From: a bacterium
GTDB lineage: Bacteria; Bdellovibrionota_G; JALEGL01
NCBI GenBank assembly: GCA_022763185.1
Contig: JALEGL010000004.1
Span: 9,729-73,728 of the forward strand
DNA: 64,000 bases
Direction of reading: 5' to 3'
Below the pieces are notes generated by a model, which saw nothing but the letters and a program-made list of their open reading frames with translations, searched no databases and was not told the origin of the DNA. Positions 34,100-42,227 of the stretch are shown in pieces; the first letter of the stretch is position 1; the number at the start of each line of letters is the position of its first letter. The position numbers were made by a program, and so were the translations under genes.

Positions 34100-34996
34100 A
34101 TGTTAAAAACAAAAATAAATATTTCGTTTTTTCTATTATCTGGCATGAGCATCATGGGACTTTTACTTGTTCAAAGTTGTGGGCGAGAGTTGACTTATTC
34201 AGGTACGCCTTTTGATATACACAGCCAAAATGGTGCTGACCTTGATTTGGATAACATTGCTGACCTAGAAGACAATTGTCCCACCGTATACAATCCCAAC
34301 CAAGTAGACTCCAATTACGATGGCTTGGGAGATGCCTGCACACCTGCAGCTGAATTAAGTGATCCATTGCTCAGCATCGTTGAAGAACAGTCTAGCCTTC
34401 AATCCATTCTTTTAACTTGGACAAATAATAATTCTAATGTGAGCTACATTTTAAAACGTAAAATCAATGACAACAGTTATGCTGTGGTTGGAGAGTTTGA
34501 TGGTCAGACCCATGAATTTACCGATTATAACCTTGTTCCAGGGCAAAGCTATACCTATAGAATTGAAGTGCATCGTGAAGGTAATTTCAGACTTTCAAAC
34601 CGTGTAGAATTTGAGGTTAGCAACAGTGGCGATTTACTGTTTACACCTCAAACCCCAAGCAATCTATCTGTTGATTTTATTTATGTTGGTGATGAATGTT
34701 ACCCACGTTTTCACTGGTACGATAACTCTGATGATGAGCTCGCTTTTGCATTGTTTGGTTCTGTTTTAACCATGAGCGCTATCAATTACAGCGATGAGAT
34801 CTGGGAAACCTATCAAACCAATGCACAAGAAATGACAAGTACAGGCTGGCGATCATACACATTTATTGGAAACATTCCGCTTGTTGTTAATGAAGATATC
34901 AGCAACATCATTACCATGGAAATTGCAGCTTGCAACAGTGACGGATGCTCCGATACCAGTCCTACATTAAGAGTTGAAAATGGCTCTTGCCAATAA
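34100..34996 (+). CDS. Lipoprotein with thrombospondin-3 repeat and Fn3-like domain
   Basis: About 298 residues. The signal peptide ends in LLLVQSC, a plausible lipobox. Next is a calcium-binding thrombospondin type 3 motif (DLDLDNIADLEDNCP, then NPNQVDSNYDGLGDAC). A fibronectin type III-like domain follows (SILLTWTNNNSNVSYILKRK, FTDYNLVPGQSYTYRIEV). It is probably anchored in the outer membrane and exposed. An upstream ATG at 34058 is possible but would precede an extra hydrophobic segment. Confidence 0.8.
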   Translation: MLKTKINISFFLLSGMSIMGLLLVQSCGRELTYSGTPFDIHSQNGADLDLDNIADLEDNCPTVYNPNQVDSNYDGLGDACTPAAELSDPLLSIVEEQSSLQSILLTWTNNNSNVSYILKRKINDNSYAVVGEFDGQTHEFTDYNLVPGQSYTYRIEVHREGNFRLSNRVEFEVSNSGDLLFTPQTPSNLSVDFIYVGDECYPRFHWYDNSDDELAFALFGSVLTMSAINYSDEIWETYQTNAQEMTSTGWRSYTFIGNIPLVVNEDISNIITMEIAACNSDGCSDTSPTLRVENGSCQ

Positions 34997-35028
34997 GCAA
35001 TAGTTTATTCATACTGTGGTTACTTCTT

Positions 35029-36645
35029 TTAATCTTTAGCTGGATCAGATTTAACCACGGTAAACTCTACACGTCTGTTCTTTGCTCTTCCTTCAGCTGT
35101 TGTATTGGTTTCTATCGGCTGGGTTTCTCCTAAACCAATGGCGGTAAGACGGCTGGCTTCAATACCGGCAGCCAGCAAAAAAGATTGAACACTCATGGCC
35201 CGTTGCTGAGAAAGTTTTAAGTTTAAAGCGTCTGAGCCCACGCTATCGGTATGAGCTTCTATACGTAAAAGCCTAATTTGTGGATACTTTTTCATGATTC
35301 CTGCAACTTCATTCAAGGCCTTATAAGAGATGGGCCTGATGGTTGCCTTACCGGAATTGAATTGTATCCTGCCCAGAAAATCAATCTTATTGCCCAGCAT
35401 CGGTGGCGGAGTATCGTTTTCTTTTTTTAGGGTTAAGGTATGACTGTGCCGCTTGCGTAATTTTAATTGCAGCTTTTTTTCTATGGGTTCATAACCTTTT
35501 TTATACACCCTTAAGGTATAAAAGCCTGGAGCAGTATTTTTTCTCCAACTTGTTCCTGAATATTTTTGAACCACTTCACCTTGTTCATTCACCAAGTCCA
35601 TATCAACCATGGCTAATTTTTTATCTTGATCTCTAACCACAACATACAGTTGTGAAATTTGTTCAGGCGCCTTAAGCTTTGGTTTTTTTGGCACCGGTGT
35701 AGGTTCAACTGGCTTTTGGGGCGAGGGGGTTTCAAGCTTGGGTTGTTTTTGCTGCACTTCGCGATCACCCAAATAAGAAATGCCTGCAAAGGCCCTGTAA
35801 TCTGGGCTTGCATATGCTTGACTTAGGCCTTTGCCGCCGCCAAAAACCAAAGAGAGTTTTTGCTTAAACAAACGAATACGCAGTCCTGTCAAGGCTTCTA
35901 AAGGCATGATTTCTTGTTGAGAAAAAAGTTCATTCATATTGCTCGCGCCCCTTGCTTCAACAAAAATATCCATACTTTTTGCTTGATCTAGATGATAGGT
36001 ATAAGCCAAAGCGTACAACAATGCATGACTGACAGTCAGAGAACTGCCTAAAATAGATTCATCATCAAAACGATACTGTCCACCCAAATTAAGACCAAGG
36101 TAATGTCGATCCTGAATTTCTTTATCTACTGCTAGGTAAGCTCCCAAGGTGGGTGCAGCATCATTAAACTGATCTAAACGATTGACATCCAGGGGTAAGG
36201 TAAGAAAAGGAACCAGCGCAAGACCTACCCCATTTTGTTTTTCTAAAAAACGAAGCGTTGCATGCAGATACAAATCCCCCAAAGATGGTCCAGTATCTTT
36301 ACTAAGATTATTAAAATCATTCACTTCACCTGCAACATTAATGGGCAAGACAACACCAAAGGATAACCAATCAAAGAAACCTAAATTAAAATAACTATCA
36401 ATGACGCCAAAGTTTTTTACTGCATCCTGGTTGGTAATATTAAATCGTTCAAAATCAATGGGATTGCTAACATATTGATAAACACTGCCTACTTCAAAGG
36501 TTCCTGCCTTAGGGGTTTGGGTTCCATGTAGAGAAAAAGCTCCATACTGATCACCAGTTGGTCTTAAGAGATGTGTATTCAATGCAAACGCCAAAGAACC
36601 CCAAGTAAAACTTACGATCAATAAAATGTTTTTAACTAATCTCAT
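35029..36645 (-). CDS. OmpA-family outer-membrane protein
   Basis: 538 residues. A signal peptide (NILLIVSFTWGSLAFA) is followed by a beta-barrel-like N-terminal half, with many alternating aromatic strands in about 25-300. A Pro/Lys/Glu linker (PKPVEPTPVPKKPK-like) leads to a PEGA-like carboxypeptidase-regulatory fold (about 325-395). The peptidoglycan-binding OmpA C-domain (about 415-535) has RIEAHTDSVGSDALNLKLSQ and GLGETQPI. It is divergent from the GT-C gene at 36831. Confidence 0.88.
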   Translation of the reverse strand: MRLVKNILLIVSFTWGSLAFALNTHLLRPTGDQYGAFSLHGTQTPKAGTFEVGSVYQYVSNPIDFERFNITNQDAVKNFGVIDSYFNLGFFDWLSFGVVLPINVAGEVNDFNNLSKDTGPSLGDLYLHATLRFLEKQNGVGLALVPFLTLPLDVNRLDQFNDAAPTLGAYLAVDKEIQDRHYLGLNLGGQYRFDDESILGSSLTVSHALLYALAYTYHLDQAKSMDIFVEARGASNMNELFSQQEIMPLEALTGLRIRLFKQKLSLVFGGGKGLSQAYASPDYRAFAGISYLGDREVQQKQPKLETPSPQKPVEPTPVPKKPKLKAPEQISQLYVVVRDQDKKLAMVDMDLVNEQGEVVQKYSGTSWRKNTAPGFYTLRVYKKGYEPIEKKLQLKLRKRHSHTLTLKKENDTPPPMLGNKIDFLGRIQFNSGKATIRPISYKALNEVAGIMKKYPQIRLLRIEAHTDSVGSDALNLKLSQQRAMSVQSFLLAAGIEASRLTAIGLGETQPIETNTTAEGRAKNRRVEFTVVKSDPAKD

Positions 36646-36830
36646 ACAATGTTCCTTACTAAAAAACGGATTGCCTGCTCTAACATAAAATATATTGCTC
36701 TATGACTCAATGCCGATGAGAACTATACTAAGCAAGGTACTATCTGGCAAGTGAACATCAAGGATTATTAGAAATCAATAAGATCTGTTTTTAAAGCGAC
36801 TAAAAGTTTTCCAAAACGATAAAAAGTGGC

Positions 36831-38303
36831 ATGATTTGGCTGTTGAAGTACATATGCAAAAACACGGTCTATCTTTTTCTTATCATTGCAATAAGTTTTT
36901 TAGCCTATATCTTGGTCGGTGAAATTCCTTTTTTATACTATGAGCCCGCAAGTATCGAACAAAATCCTAAACTAATTCATCCCTCTCTTTTTTGGCAGTC
37001 TTATTTTAATTTTAAAAGTCTTTTTTACAAACCTTTAAGCCTTCTCACTTACCATTTTAATCATATGTTATGTGGGCCCTCATCTTTTTGTTTTCATTGG
37101 AGTAATTTTTTTATCCATGCCTGCAATGTTGTTTTGCTGTTTTTACTGGCCCAACAACTTCGAATCAAACACTTTATTTGGAGCGCTCTTTTTTTTGCAT
37201 TACATCCTCTAAGCACGGCATGTGTCAGTCAAATTCATGGTAGACCTTATGCCTTGGGGAGTCTTTTTATGCTTTTGGCTTTAAATCTCTATTTCTTCAA
37301 TGCCTATCAGAGTCGAACAAAAACACATCCAATACGGCCAACCCTTGTTTATTGGAGTATTCTTGTTTTGTTTGTGTGTATGTTTTTAAGCAAACAAAGC
37401 TTTATTGTTTTTCCAGTACTCATTATGTTTCATCTTTACAACAGCTCCTCTAATAAAAAACTCTACCTTTTTGTGCCGCTGATTGTTTTTTGTACATGTT
37501 TTTTAGTTGGCATTTTTTATTTGGACATTATTCCCAATATTTCCAAAGCCGTTGTTGGTCCAAAAGTTTATGCACTGTCTCAACTAGGCAATGTTAACAC
37601 TCTAATCAAATTTTATATTTTACCTTTTCAAACAGCCTTAGTGCATGACCTTTATTTTTATGCTTCAGCTTTCTATCCTCAAGTCATGCTTGGTATTTTC
37701 CTTTTAATTCTTTGGCTGTTCTTGATCATCCAAAAACGCTCGTCTTTATTGGGTTGGTTATTGTTTTGTTTCATCCTAATGATTCTTCCTACCAATAGTA
37801 TTATTCCAAAAAATGAAGTAATCCGAGAGTGGCGACTTTATCCCAGCTTAATTTTTCTGTCTCTTTTATGGGGATACGGCTTAGATTTTATGTATTCCAA
37901 AATAAGTCGTTTTTCACAACCCAAAAATCTTAAACACATTTTATTGTATACAGTCCTTATTGTTTATGCCACCGCACAGTTCTTAAGCATCTATCAACAA
38001 AATAAGATCTATCGCAATCCTATCTTTACCTGGCAACAAGTCACAAAAAAATACCCCTACTCCAGCGATGCTTACAATAATATTGGCGTATGGCACGCAC
38101 GCCAGAGTGATTATAAACAAGCCTTAGCTTACTTTAAAAAAGCGATCGAGCTAGATCCTAAAAATTTTGCCTATGAGTTAAATATGGCCGCGTGTTTCAG
38201 AGAAATGCAACACCCTGCCTTGAACAGAAAACATACCCAAAGAGCAAAAAAAAAGGCTTCTGCCTATAACAACAGAAGCCATTCGTTTCATTTAAAGCCT
38301 TAG
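36831..38303 (+). CDS. Polytopic GT-C-like membrane protein with TPR repeats
   Basis: 490 residues with about ten or eleven membrane helices, then one or two TPR motifs (SSDAYNNIGVWHARQSDYK, QALAYFKKAIELDPKN) facing the periplasm. The layout resembles TMTC/O-mannosyltransferase-type GT-C proteins, with early loop segment YKPLSLLTYHFNH and FFALHPLSTACVSQIHGR. A lipid-linked sugar donor is likely but no acceptor can be named. The last 16 or so codons are formed by the terminator hairpin of the convergent gene, so the C-terminal tail is probably not functionally constrained. Confidence 0.75.
   Translation: MIWLLKYICKNTVYLFLIIAISFLAYILVGEIPFLYYEPASIEQNPKLIHPSLFWQSYFNFKSLFYKPLSLLTYHFNHMLCGPSSFCFHWSNFFIHACNVVLLFLLAQQLRIKHFIWSALFFALHPLSTACVSQIHGRPYALGSLFMLLALNLYFFNAYQSRTKTHPIRPTLVYWSILVLFVCMFLSKQSFIVFPVLIMFHLYNSSSNKKLYLFVPLIVFCTCFLVGIFYLDIIPNISKAVVGPKVYALSQLGNVNTLIKFYILPFQTALVHDLYFYASAFYPQVMLGIFLLILWLFLIIQKRSSLLGWLLFCFILMILPTNSIIPKNEVIREWRLYPSLIFLSLLWGYGLDFMYSKISRFSQPKNLKHILLYTVLIVYATAQFLSIYQQNKIYRNPIFTWQQVTKKYPYSSDAYNNIGVWHARQSDYKQALAYFKKAIELDPKNFAYELNMAACFREMQHPALNRKHTQRAKKKASAYNNRSHSFHLKP
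38246..38280 (-). terminator. Intrinsic terminator of the small lipoprotein genes
   Basis: GGCTTCTG (38255-38262) and CAGAAGCC (38273-38280) form a stem. On the minus strand the stem is followed by nine T residues (plus-strand A-run 38246-38254). It terminates the minus-strand lipoprotein transcript but lies inside the 3' end of the plus-strand GT-C/TPR gene. Confidence 0.8.
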
Positions 38304-38318
38304 CTTAAAAAAAGATTA

Positions 38319-38684
38319 TTACTGATCACGCTCACCAAAAATATAGGTCCGGTCAACAACTTCAGAAGAGTCATCTCCATCACAGGCAATCGCTCTAATA
38401 CTGACCGTTTCATTTGGGCCGCCAATTAAAAACGGTCCCTCGTAATCAAAACCACTGTCTGTACAGTTGGGTTCTTCTGCTGGTCCATCCATGGAAAAGG
38501 TATAAAACACCTTGCTGTAGCCACTGACAATTCTAAAGTTCAGACTTTCTACAAAAGGGTTTTGTGCCATGCTCCTTGGATGTAAAATAGGATCCGCAAC
38601 AGGCTCACCTTCTCCACATGAAACCATAGCCAATAACAATACGGCTAAAAAACCATAATTCTTTATATTCTTACTTTTATACAT
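38319..38684 (-). CDS. Small lipoprotein, paralogue of the adjacent one
   Basis: 121 residues with signal peptide FLAVLLLAMVSC and lipidated Cys near 23. The mature part has YEGPFLIGGPNETVSIRAIA and CDGDDSSEVVDRTYIFG, matching the neighbour at 38772. The fold resembles chitobiase/hexosaminidase C-terminal-like beta domains (a strand, GPF, then VSIRAIAC), but similarity is weak. No catalytic function can be assigned. It is transcribed after its paralogue and ends at a strong terminator. Confidence 0.75.
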   Translation of the reverse strand: MYKSKNIKNYGFLAVLLLAMVSCGEGEPVADPILHPRSMAQNPFVESLNFRIVSGYSKVFYTFSMDGPAEEPNCTDSGFDYEGPFLIGGPNETVSIRAIACDGDDSSEVVDRTYIFGERDQ

Positions 38685-38771
38685 AATGTTTTCCCCCTTA
38701 TATTATTTCAAATCAACCGTGAATTTTTCACTATCACCAATCAATTTTTTTCTGCAAGCTAAAATTTATAT

Positions 38772-39161
38772 TTAAGGACCAAAAACATACTCCTCAGAAG
38801 AAGTTACAACTGAGGAATTGTCTTGTTCACAGGCAATTGCTTTAATACGAACTGTTTCATTGGGCCCACCAATCTGAAAAGGCCCTGCATATTCAATACC
38901 TACCGAACCACATTCTGGATCTTCAGGTACTCCACTTAAAGAAGACGTATATCTAACATCGTTTTGACTGGTAATGGTCACAAAAAGGCGGTCATTATCA
39001 TCTATGGGGTTTGAAAATTGACCTCCAGATGGGTTCAAAACCGGTTGCGCTGGCTTTCCAAAGCTACCTCCGCCTGAATCATCACTTCCTCCACAGTAAA
39101 CAAGAGTTAACATTATAAGTATTGATAAAAGCAAGTTAAATGTATTTTTTTTAGCCATCAT
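38772..39161 (-). CDS. Small lipoprotein, paralogue of the adjacent one
   Basis: About 129 residues with signal peptide LLLSILIMLTLVYC and lipidated Cys, then a Gly/Ser-rich linker (GGSDDSGGGSFG). It shares YAGPFQIGGPNETVRIKAIA and CEQDNSSVV with the next gene. The pair looks like a tandem duplication. Start choice between two adjacent Met codons (39161 and 39158) is open, with no clear Shine-Dalgarno. Confidence 0.75.
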   Translation of the reverse strand: MMAKKNTFNLLLSILIMLTLVYCGGSDDSGGGSFGKPAQPVLNPSGGQFSNPIDDNDRLFVTITSQNDVRYTSSLSGVPEDPECGSVGIEYAGPFQIGGPNETVRIKAIACEQDNSSVVTSSEEYVFGP

Positions 39162-39271
39162 GTCTACTATTGTATTTAATAAAAATTTGTCTGTCAATTA
39201 GCAAACGATGTTTTGACCATTGTAAGCCCCTAGTTACACAGGCAAGTTTATGCTTGAGTCTTGTAAAAAAA

Positions 39272-40135
39272 TTAAAGTTGCCCCATTTTTCCGTTTTGAT
39301 AGTCTTCTATTGCTTGGTAAATTTCTTCTTTTGTATTCATCACAAAAGGCCCATGCGCAACCACAGGTTCATCAATAGGCTGACCATTAAGTAATAAACC
39401 TTTAAAGTTGTCTGATGTCGTAAAATTTAGAGCCTGACCTTCTTGTTCAAAAATAATAATATTTTGCTTGCTATAACGTTTGTTATCAAACTCTACATGC
39501 CCATCCATCACCAATAGAACCGTATTTGTTTTATCTGCCAGCTCAATTGTAATGTTTTCTGCCTTTTTACTTTTAAGGTCATACATTTGAATGGGGGTAA
39601 AGGTCTGTGCTGGACCTTGTTTTCCTTGAAGTTCACCGGCAATTACTCTTGCTTGCGTGGCTTTTCCTAAATCCACGCTAGGAATATTTTGACTCACAAT
39701 GTTTTGATATTTGGCCGGTGTCAGTTTATGTTTTTTGGGAAGGTTCACCCAAAGTTGCACCATTTCAAAAATGCCACCTTTTTTTGAAAATACTTTGGAA
39801 TGAAACTCATCATGCACAACACCGGAGCCCGCTGTCATCCACTGCACATCGCCTTCTTTAATAACACCCCCACCCCCAGATGAATCTCGATGCTCCACCT
39901 CACCTTGATAAGCCAAAGTGACGGTTTCAAAGCCTCTGTGAGGATGCTCTCCAACACCTTTAGGTGTTTCGCTGGCAGGAAAAGCATGCGGTGAAGCATA
40001 ATCCATTAAAATAAAGGGACTGATCCATGGGTTTAATTCTGCCGTAGGCCGCAATAAACCATGGACATAAAAGCCATCACCCACCCAATGCCTGTCTTCA
40101 ACACTGTACGCCATTTTTATTTTTTTTGTGTTCAT
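39272..40135 (-). CDS. Pirin-family bicupin
   Basis: 287 residues. The N-terminal pirin cupin has HPHRGFETVTLAYQGEVEHR with the metal-binding His pair, later His and Glu in TAGSGVVHDEFHS, and the typical lead-in VGDGFYVHGLLRP. A Pirin_C domain follows (PIDEPVVAHGPFVMNTKEEI). Pirins are iron-binding proteins; some have quercetinase activity and others redox or regulatory roles. The role here is unknown. It is a stand-alone gene with its own intergenic spaces. Confidence 0.92.
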   Translation of the reverse strand: MNTKKIKMAYSVEDRHWVGDGFYVHGLLRPTAELNPWISPFILMDYASPHAFPASETPKGVGEHPHRGFETVTLAYQGEVEHRDSSGGGGVIKEGDVQWMTAGSGVVHDEFHSKVFSKKGGIFEMVQLWVNLPKKHKLTPAKYQNIVSQNIPSVDLGKATQARVIAGELQGKQGPAQTFTPIQMYDLKSKKAENITIELADKTNTVLLVMDGHVEFDNKRYSKQNIIIFEQEGQALNFTTSDNFKGLLLNGQPIDEPVVAHGPFVMNTKEEIYQAIEDYQNGKMGQL

Positions 40136-40206
40136 TTCTCTATTATTCCTTTTCTAAGAAACAAACATAGTAACACTTTTCATAAAAGCAATAGCTGTGA
40201 AAAACC

Positions 40207-40242
40207 GGGACAGCTACCTTAATTAAAAAAGGTAGTTGTCCC
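40207..40242. repeat. 14-bp palindrome upstream of the pirin gene
   Basis: GGGACAGCTACCTT (40207-40220) and AAGGTAGTTGTCCC (40229-40242) pair with one mismatch around AATTAAAA. It lies about 70 bases upstream of the pirin start and next to the repeat cluster. The AAGGTAG element recalls the RAYT-type palindromes, but the outer arms differ. Confidence 0.5.
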
Positions 40243-40313
40243 CTTAATTATAAAACAAAATGTTTACTATTTAAAAAGACAATTCCGTGAGCTTGCTTTA
40301 TGCAAGCGAAACG

Positions 40314-40380
40314 CGCAAAGGGGGAAAGAAAATAAAAACCACGCTTTTTATTTTCTTTGGGGAAAAGCGTTTTTCCCCAC
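40314..40380 (+). repeat. C-family palindromic repeat upstream of tRNA-Cys unit
   Basis: CGCAAAGGGGGAAA leads to hairpin one (GAAAATAAAAA / TTTTTATTTTC, 40328-40355) and hairpin two (GGGGAAAAGC and GCGTTTTTCCCC, 40359-40378). It is nearly the same as the gspK copy. A third small hairpin, GCTTGC-TTTAT-GCAAGC, is at 40291-40307. It ends eight bases before a duplicated tRNA-Cys 3' end. Together with the following items it fills the gene-free stretch 40136-40555. Confidence 0.8.
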
Positions 40381-40387
40381 AAAAGGA

Positions 40388-40407
40388 TGGAGGGACGATC
40401 GGATTCG
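40388..40407 (-). repeat. Duplicated 3' end of tRNA-Cys
   Basis: These 20 bases match the tRNA-Cys gene from its T-loop to the CCA (40556-40576), with a single-base deletion. Similarity stops at GGATTCG, where the tRNA continues AAC and this copy continues CAC. It is in direct orientation, 168 bases from the tRNA copy. Confidence 0.85.
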
Positions 40408-40555
40408 CACTGTCTCGCTTCGCCTCTTCGGCGAAGCTCCCAGCATTCCGTCACAAAAAGCAGTGCTTTTTGTTCCTCCTAACCGGATCTTATGTCCAAA
40501 TCCCGGCTCTCACATAACAAAAAAACCTTTACCCCTGACGGGATAAAGGTTTTTT
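40408..40555. repeat. D element, 148 bp, between tRNA-Cys and its duplicated end
   Basis: Exactly 148 bases, the same length as the copy at 42228-42375. Shared features in order are CACT, hairpin CTTCGCC/GGCGAAG (40418-40436), an A-rich/T-rich hairpin around AAAAAGCAGTGCTTTTT, TTATGTCCAA, and a CCC-GACGGGA-type hairpin that doubles as the tRNA terminator. Stems differ between the copies by compensatory changes. It contains no reading frame of note. Confidence 0.85.
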
Positions 40556-40556
40556 T
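40521..40556 (-). terminator. tRNA-Cys terminator inside the D element
   Basis: CCTTTA and TAAAGG, with inner CCC/GGG pairs, form a hairpin flanked by A-runs on one side and T-runs on the other, directly after the CCA of tRNA-Cys on the minus strand. The minus strand ends in TTTTTTT (plus-strand A-run around 40519-40525), a good intrinsic terminator. Confidence 0.75.
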
Positions 40557-40630
40557 GGAGGCGACGATCGGATTCGAACCGATGAATAATGGTTTTGCAA
40601 ACCAGTCCCTTACCACTTGGGTACGTCGCC
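40556..40630 (-). tRNA. tRNA-Cys (GCA)
   Basis: A 75-base tRNA including an encoded CCA. Acceptor stem GGCGACG/CGTCGCC is at 40624-40630 and 40560-40566, with discriminator T as expected for tRNA-Cys. The anticodon loop TTGCAAA gives anticodon GCA. The T-arm is ATCGG-TTCGAAT-CCGAT. The D-loop contains AAGTGGTAA. Its 3' end is duplicated 168 bases downstream. Confidence 0.96.
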
Positions 40631-40641
40631 TCAGACATGCT

Positions 40642-40669
40642 GATATACCTTTATTGCTCAAAAAATCAA
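40642..40669 (-). promoter_or_regulatory. Candidate promoter of tRNA-Cys
   Basis: On the minus strand TTGATT (40664-40669), 16 bases, TATATC (40642-40647) precedes the tRNA 5' end by about 12 bases. It is a reasonable sigma-70 match. Confidence 0.45.
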
Positions 40670-40700
40670 TTTAATTTACCCTAATCCACACTGATACGGT

Positions 40701-41681
40701 ATGAATGCCCACATGACAATGTATATTGCCATTCTTGTTTTGGGTTTGGTTCTGCTCATTTGGAGCGCAGATCGCTTTGTGGATGATGCATCCCTTATTT
40801 CAAAACATCTGGGTATGTCACCCTTATTGATTGGCATGCTTATCATAGGCTTTGGCACCTCTGCTCCAGAAATGGTGGTTTCTGCCATCTCGTCTTTAGA
40901 AGGCAATCCTGGCTTGGCCATTGGCAATGCCTTTGGCTCAAACATTACCAATATAGCTTTGATCATTGGCTTTACGGCTATTTGCTCTCCTATTGTGGTC
41001 GACTCCAAAATTTTAAAAAAAGAACTGCCCATATTAAGCGTGCTCAGTTTTATGGTGGTTTTTCTTTTGTCTGATTTTTCACTTGATCGTCAAGATGCCC
41101 TTATTATTTTAATAGCCTTTGCCTCTCTCATGACCTGGACCCTATACCAAGGCTTAAATACAAAAGAGGATACCTTTGCTCAAAACGTACAAGACGATTT
41201 AAGCTCTTTAAATAAACCGTTATCATCAACTGTTTTAAGCTTAATTTTAGGGATTGTTGTTTTACTCTTAAGTTCACGGGCTTTGGTTTGGGGAGCTGTA
41301 GGCATTGCTAAGTTTTTTGAAGTCTCCGATGTCATTATTGGTTTAACTGTGGTGGCCATGGGGACATCCTTACCAGAATTGGCAGCATCGGTCGCCGCTG
41401 CAAAAAAGGGCGAGCCAGACATGGTATTGGGTAACGTGTTGGGATCTAATTTGTTTAATACTTTGGCGGTTGTTGGTATTGCCGGCAGCATTCATCCCTT
41501 TAACTTAGACAGTGCTGTAGTTTATCGTGACGCTAGTGTCATGATGGCTTTAACCTTATCCCTATTTTTATTCGGCTATGGTTTTAAAAAACATGGAAAA
41601 ATTGGGCGGACAAAAGGTTTCGTGTTGCTAAGCTGCTATATACTTTACACCTCTTACTTGCTTAAAAGTGTCTTGCACTAA
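40701..41681 (+). CDS. Na+/Ca2+ exchanger family (YrbG-like) protein
   Basis: 326 residues with about ten membrane helices in two inverted halves. The alpha-repeats are visible as GFGTSAPEMVVSAISSLEGN with AIGNAFGSNITNIALIIG, and MGTSLPELAASVAAAKKGEP with LGNVLGSNLFNTLAVVG. These Glu-containing motifs bind cation in CaCA exchangers. It is an inner-membrane cation:H+ or Na+ antiporter, with specificity not determinable. ATG 40701 is the first of two close starts (40710), without a strong ribosome-binding site. Confidence 0.93.
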   Translation: MNAHMTMYIAILVLGLVLLIWSADRFVDDASLISKHLGMSPLLIGMLIIGFGTSAPEMVVSAISSLEGNPGLAIGNAFGSNITNIALIIGFTAICSPIVVDSKILKKELPILSVLSFMVVFLLSDFSLDRQDALIILIAFASLMTWTLYQGLNTKEDTFAQNVQDDLSSLNKPLSSTVLSLILGIVVLLLSSRALVWGAVGIAKFFEVSDVIIGLTVVAMGTSLPELAASVAAAKKGEPDMVLGNVLGSNLFNTLAVVGIAGSIHPFNLDSAVVYRDASVMMALTLSLFLFGYGFKKHGKIGRTKGFVLLSCYILYTSYLLKSVLH

Positions 41682-41707
41682 AAACGTTGTATTAAAGATA
41701 ACTTCAC

Positions 41708-41790
41708 CTTTACCCGGAGATTATGTCTACTATTTCTTAATCTTGAAACAAGCCTTACTCTTTTCTCCCGACGGGACAAACTTTTACAAA
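41708..41790. repeat. Degenerate fragment of a D element
   Basis: CGGAGATTATGTC, then CTTGAAACAAGCCTTACT and TCTCCCGACGGGACAAA, parallel the 3' half of the D element at 42300-42360 (AGAGATTATGTCC, GCTGAAACAAATTTTACT, TATCCCTTCGGGATAAA). No tRNA follows. This suggests a third, decayed insertion. The rest of 41790-42050 is a jumble of short repeat pieces, including AAAAACCACGCTTTTTG-like C-family remnants near 41886, and has no credible gene. Confidence 0.6.
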
Positions 41791-42051
41791 TAGTTTTAAG
41801 TTTAATGATGTATGCCTGAAGGCACGGAGGTGAGAAAACAGCTTTGCATAAGATATTCTAGTTCATTCCTCACAAGAATATCTAAAAAACCACGCTTTTT
41901 GTTTTTGAGGGGGGGGCGTGAGCCCCACTGCAAAAAAATAGCAGTGCGGAACAAACAAGGAATTTGTGCGACTCACTTTGCTTCTTCAGAAAACTTGCTG
42001 GGTCAAGTTTCGTTTTTTGCCATGGAAACTAGATTTTATATCGATGTTGAC

Positions 42052-42142
42052 CGCAAATGGGTGCCGCAATGGATGCAGCATAAGTTAGTACTAGATCATC
42101 GCAAGGTAAAACCTTGCTCTTCACAAGTACAGCTTTATGAAT
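42052..42142 (+). repeat. B-family palindromic repeat
   Basis: Ninety-one bases matching the insert in gspI (25382-25467, inverted): CGCAAATGGGTGCCG at one end, AAGTACAGCTTTATGAAT at the other, and the CAAGGT-AAA-ACCTTG hairpin (42102-42116) between. It is not in a gene. Confidence 0.85.
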
Positions 42143-42190
42143 TGACAAAGACCGCGTCTTTGTCAAGAGGGGTAAAGCGTTTTGCTCCTG
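42142..42190 (+). repeat. C-like pair of hairpins
   Basis: TTGACAAAGA / TCTTTGTCAA (42142-42166) is followed by GAGGGGTAAAGC-GTTTTGCTCC (42167-42188). Arrangement and loop (ACCGCG versus ACCACG) match the C family, but the stem sequences have changed on both sides. It abuts the B repeat on the left and precedes the duplicated tRNA-Gly end, as C does at 40 kb. Confidence 0.65.
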
Positions 42191-42206
42191 TAAAGACAAA
42201 AGACAA

Positions 42207-42227
42207 TGGAGCGGGAGAAGGGATTTG
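42207..42227 (-). repeat. Duplicated 3' end of tRNA-Gly
   Basis: Twenty-one bases identical to the tRNA-Gly gene from T-loop to CCA (42376-42396). The match breaks at GGATTTG, where the tRNA continues AAC and the copy CAC, the same position as in the tRNA-Cys copy. The two lie 169 bases apart in direct orientation. Confidence 0.88.

Noticed and set aside
40287-40674. Several short ORFs around tRNA-Cys
   Set aside because: They are made of the C and D repeats and the tRNA itself; coding potential is only incidental to the repeats.
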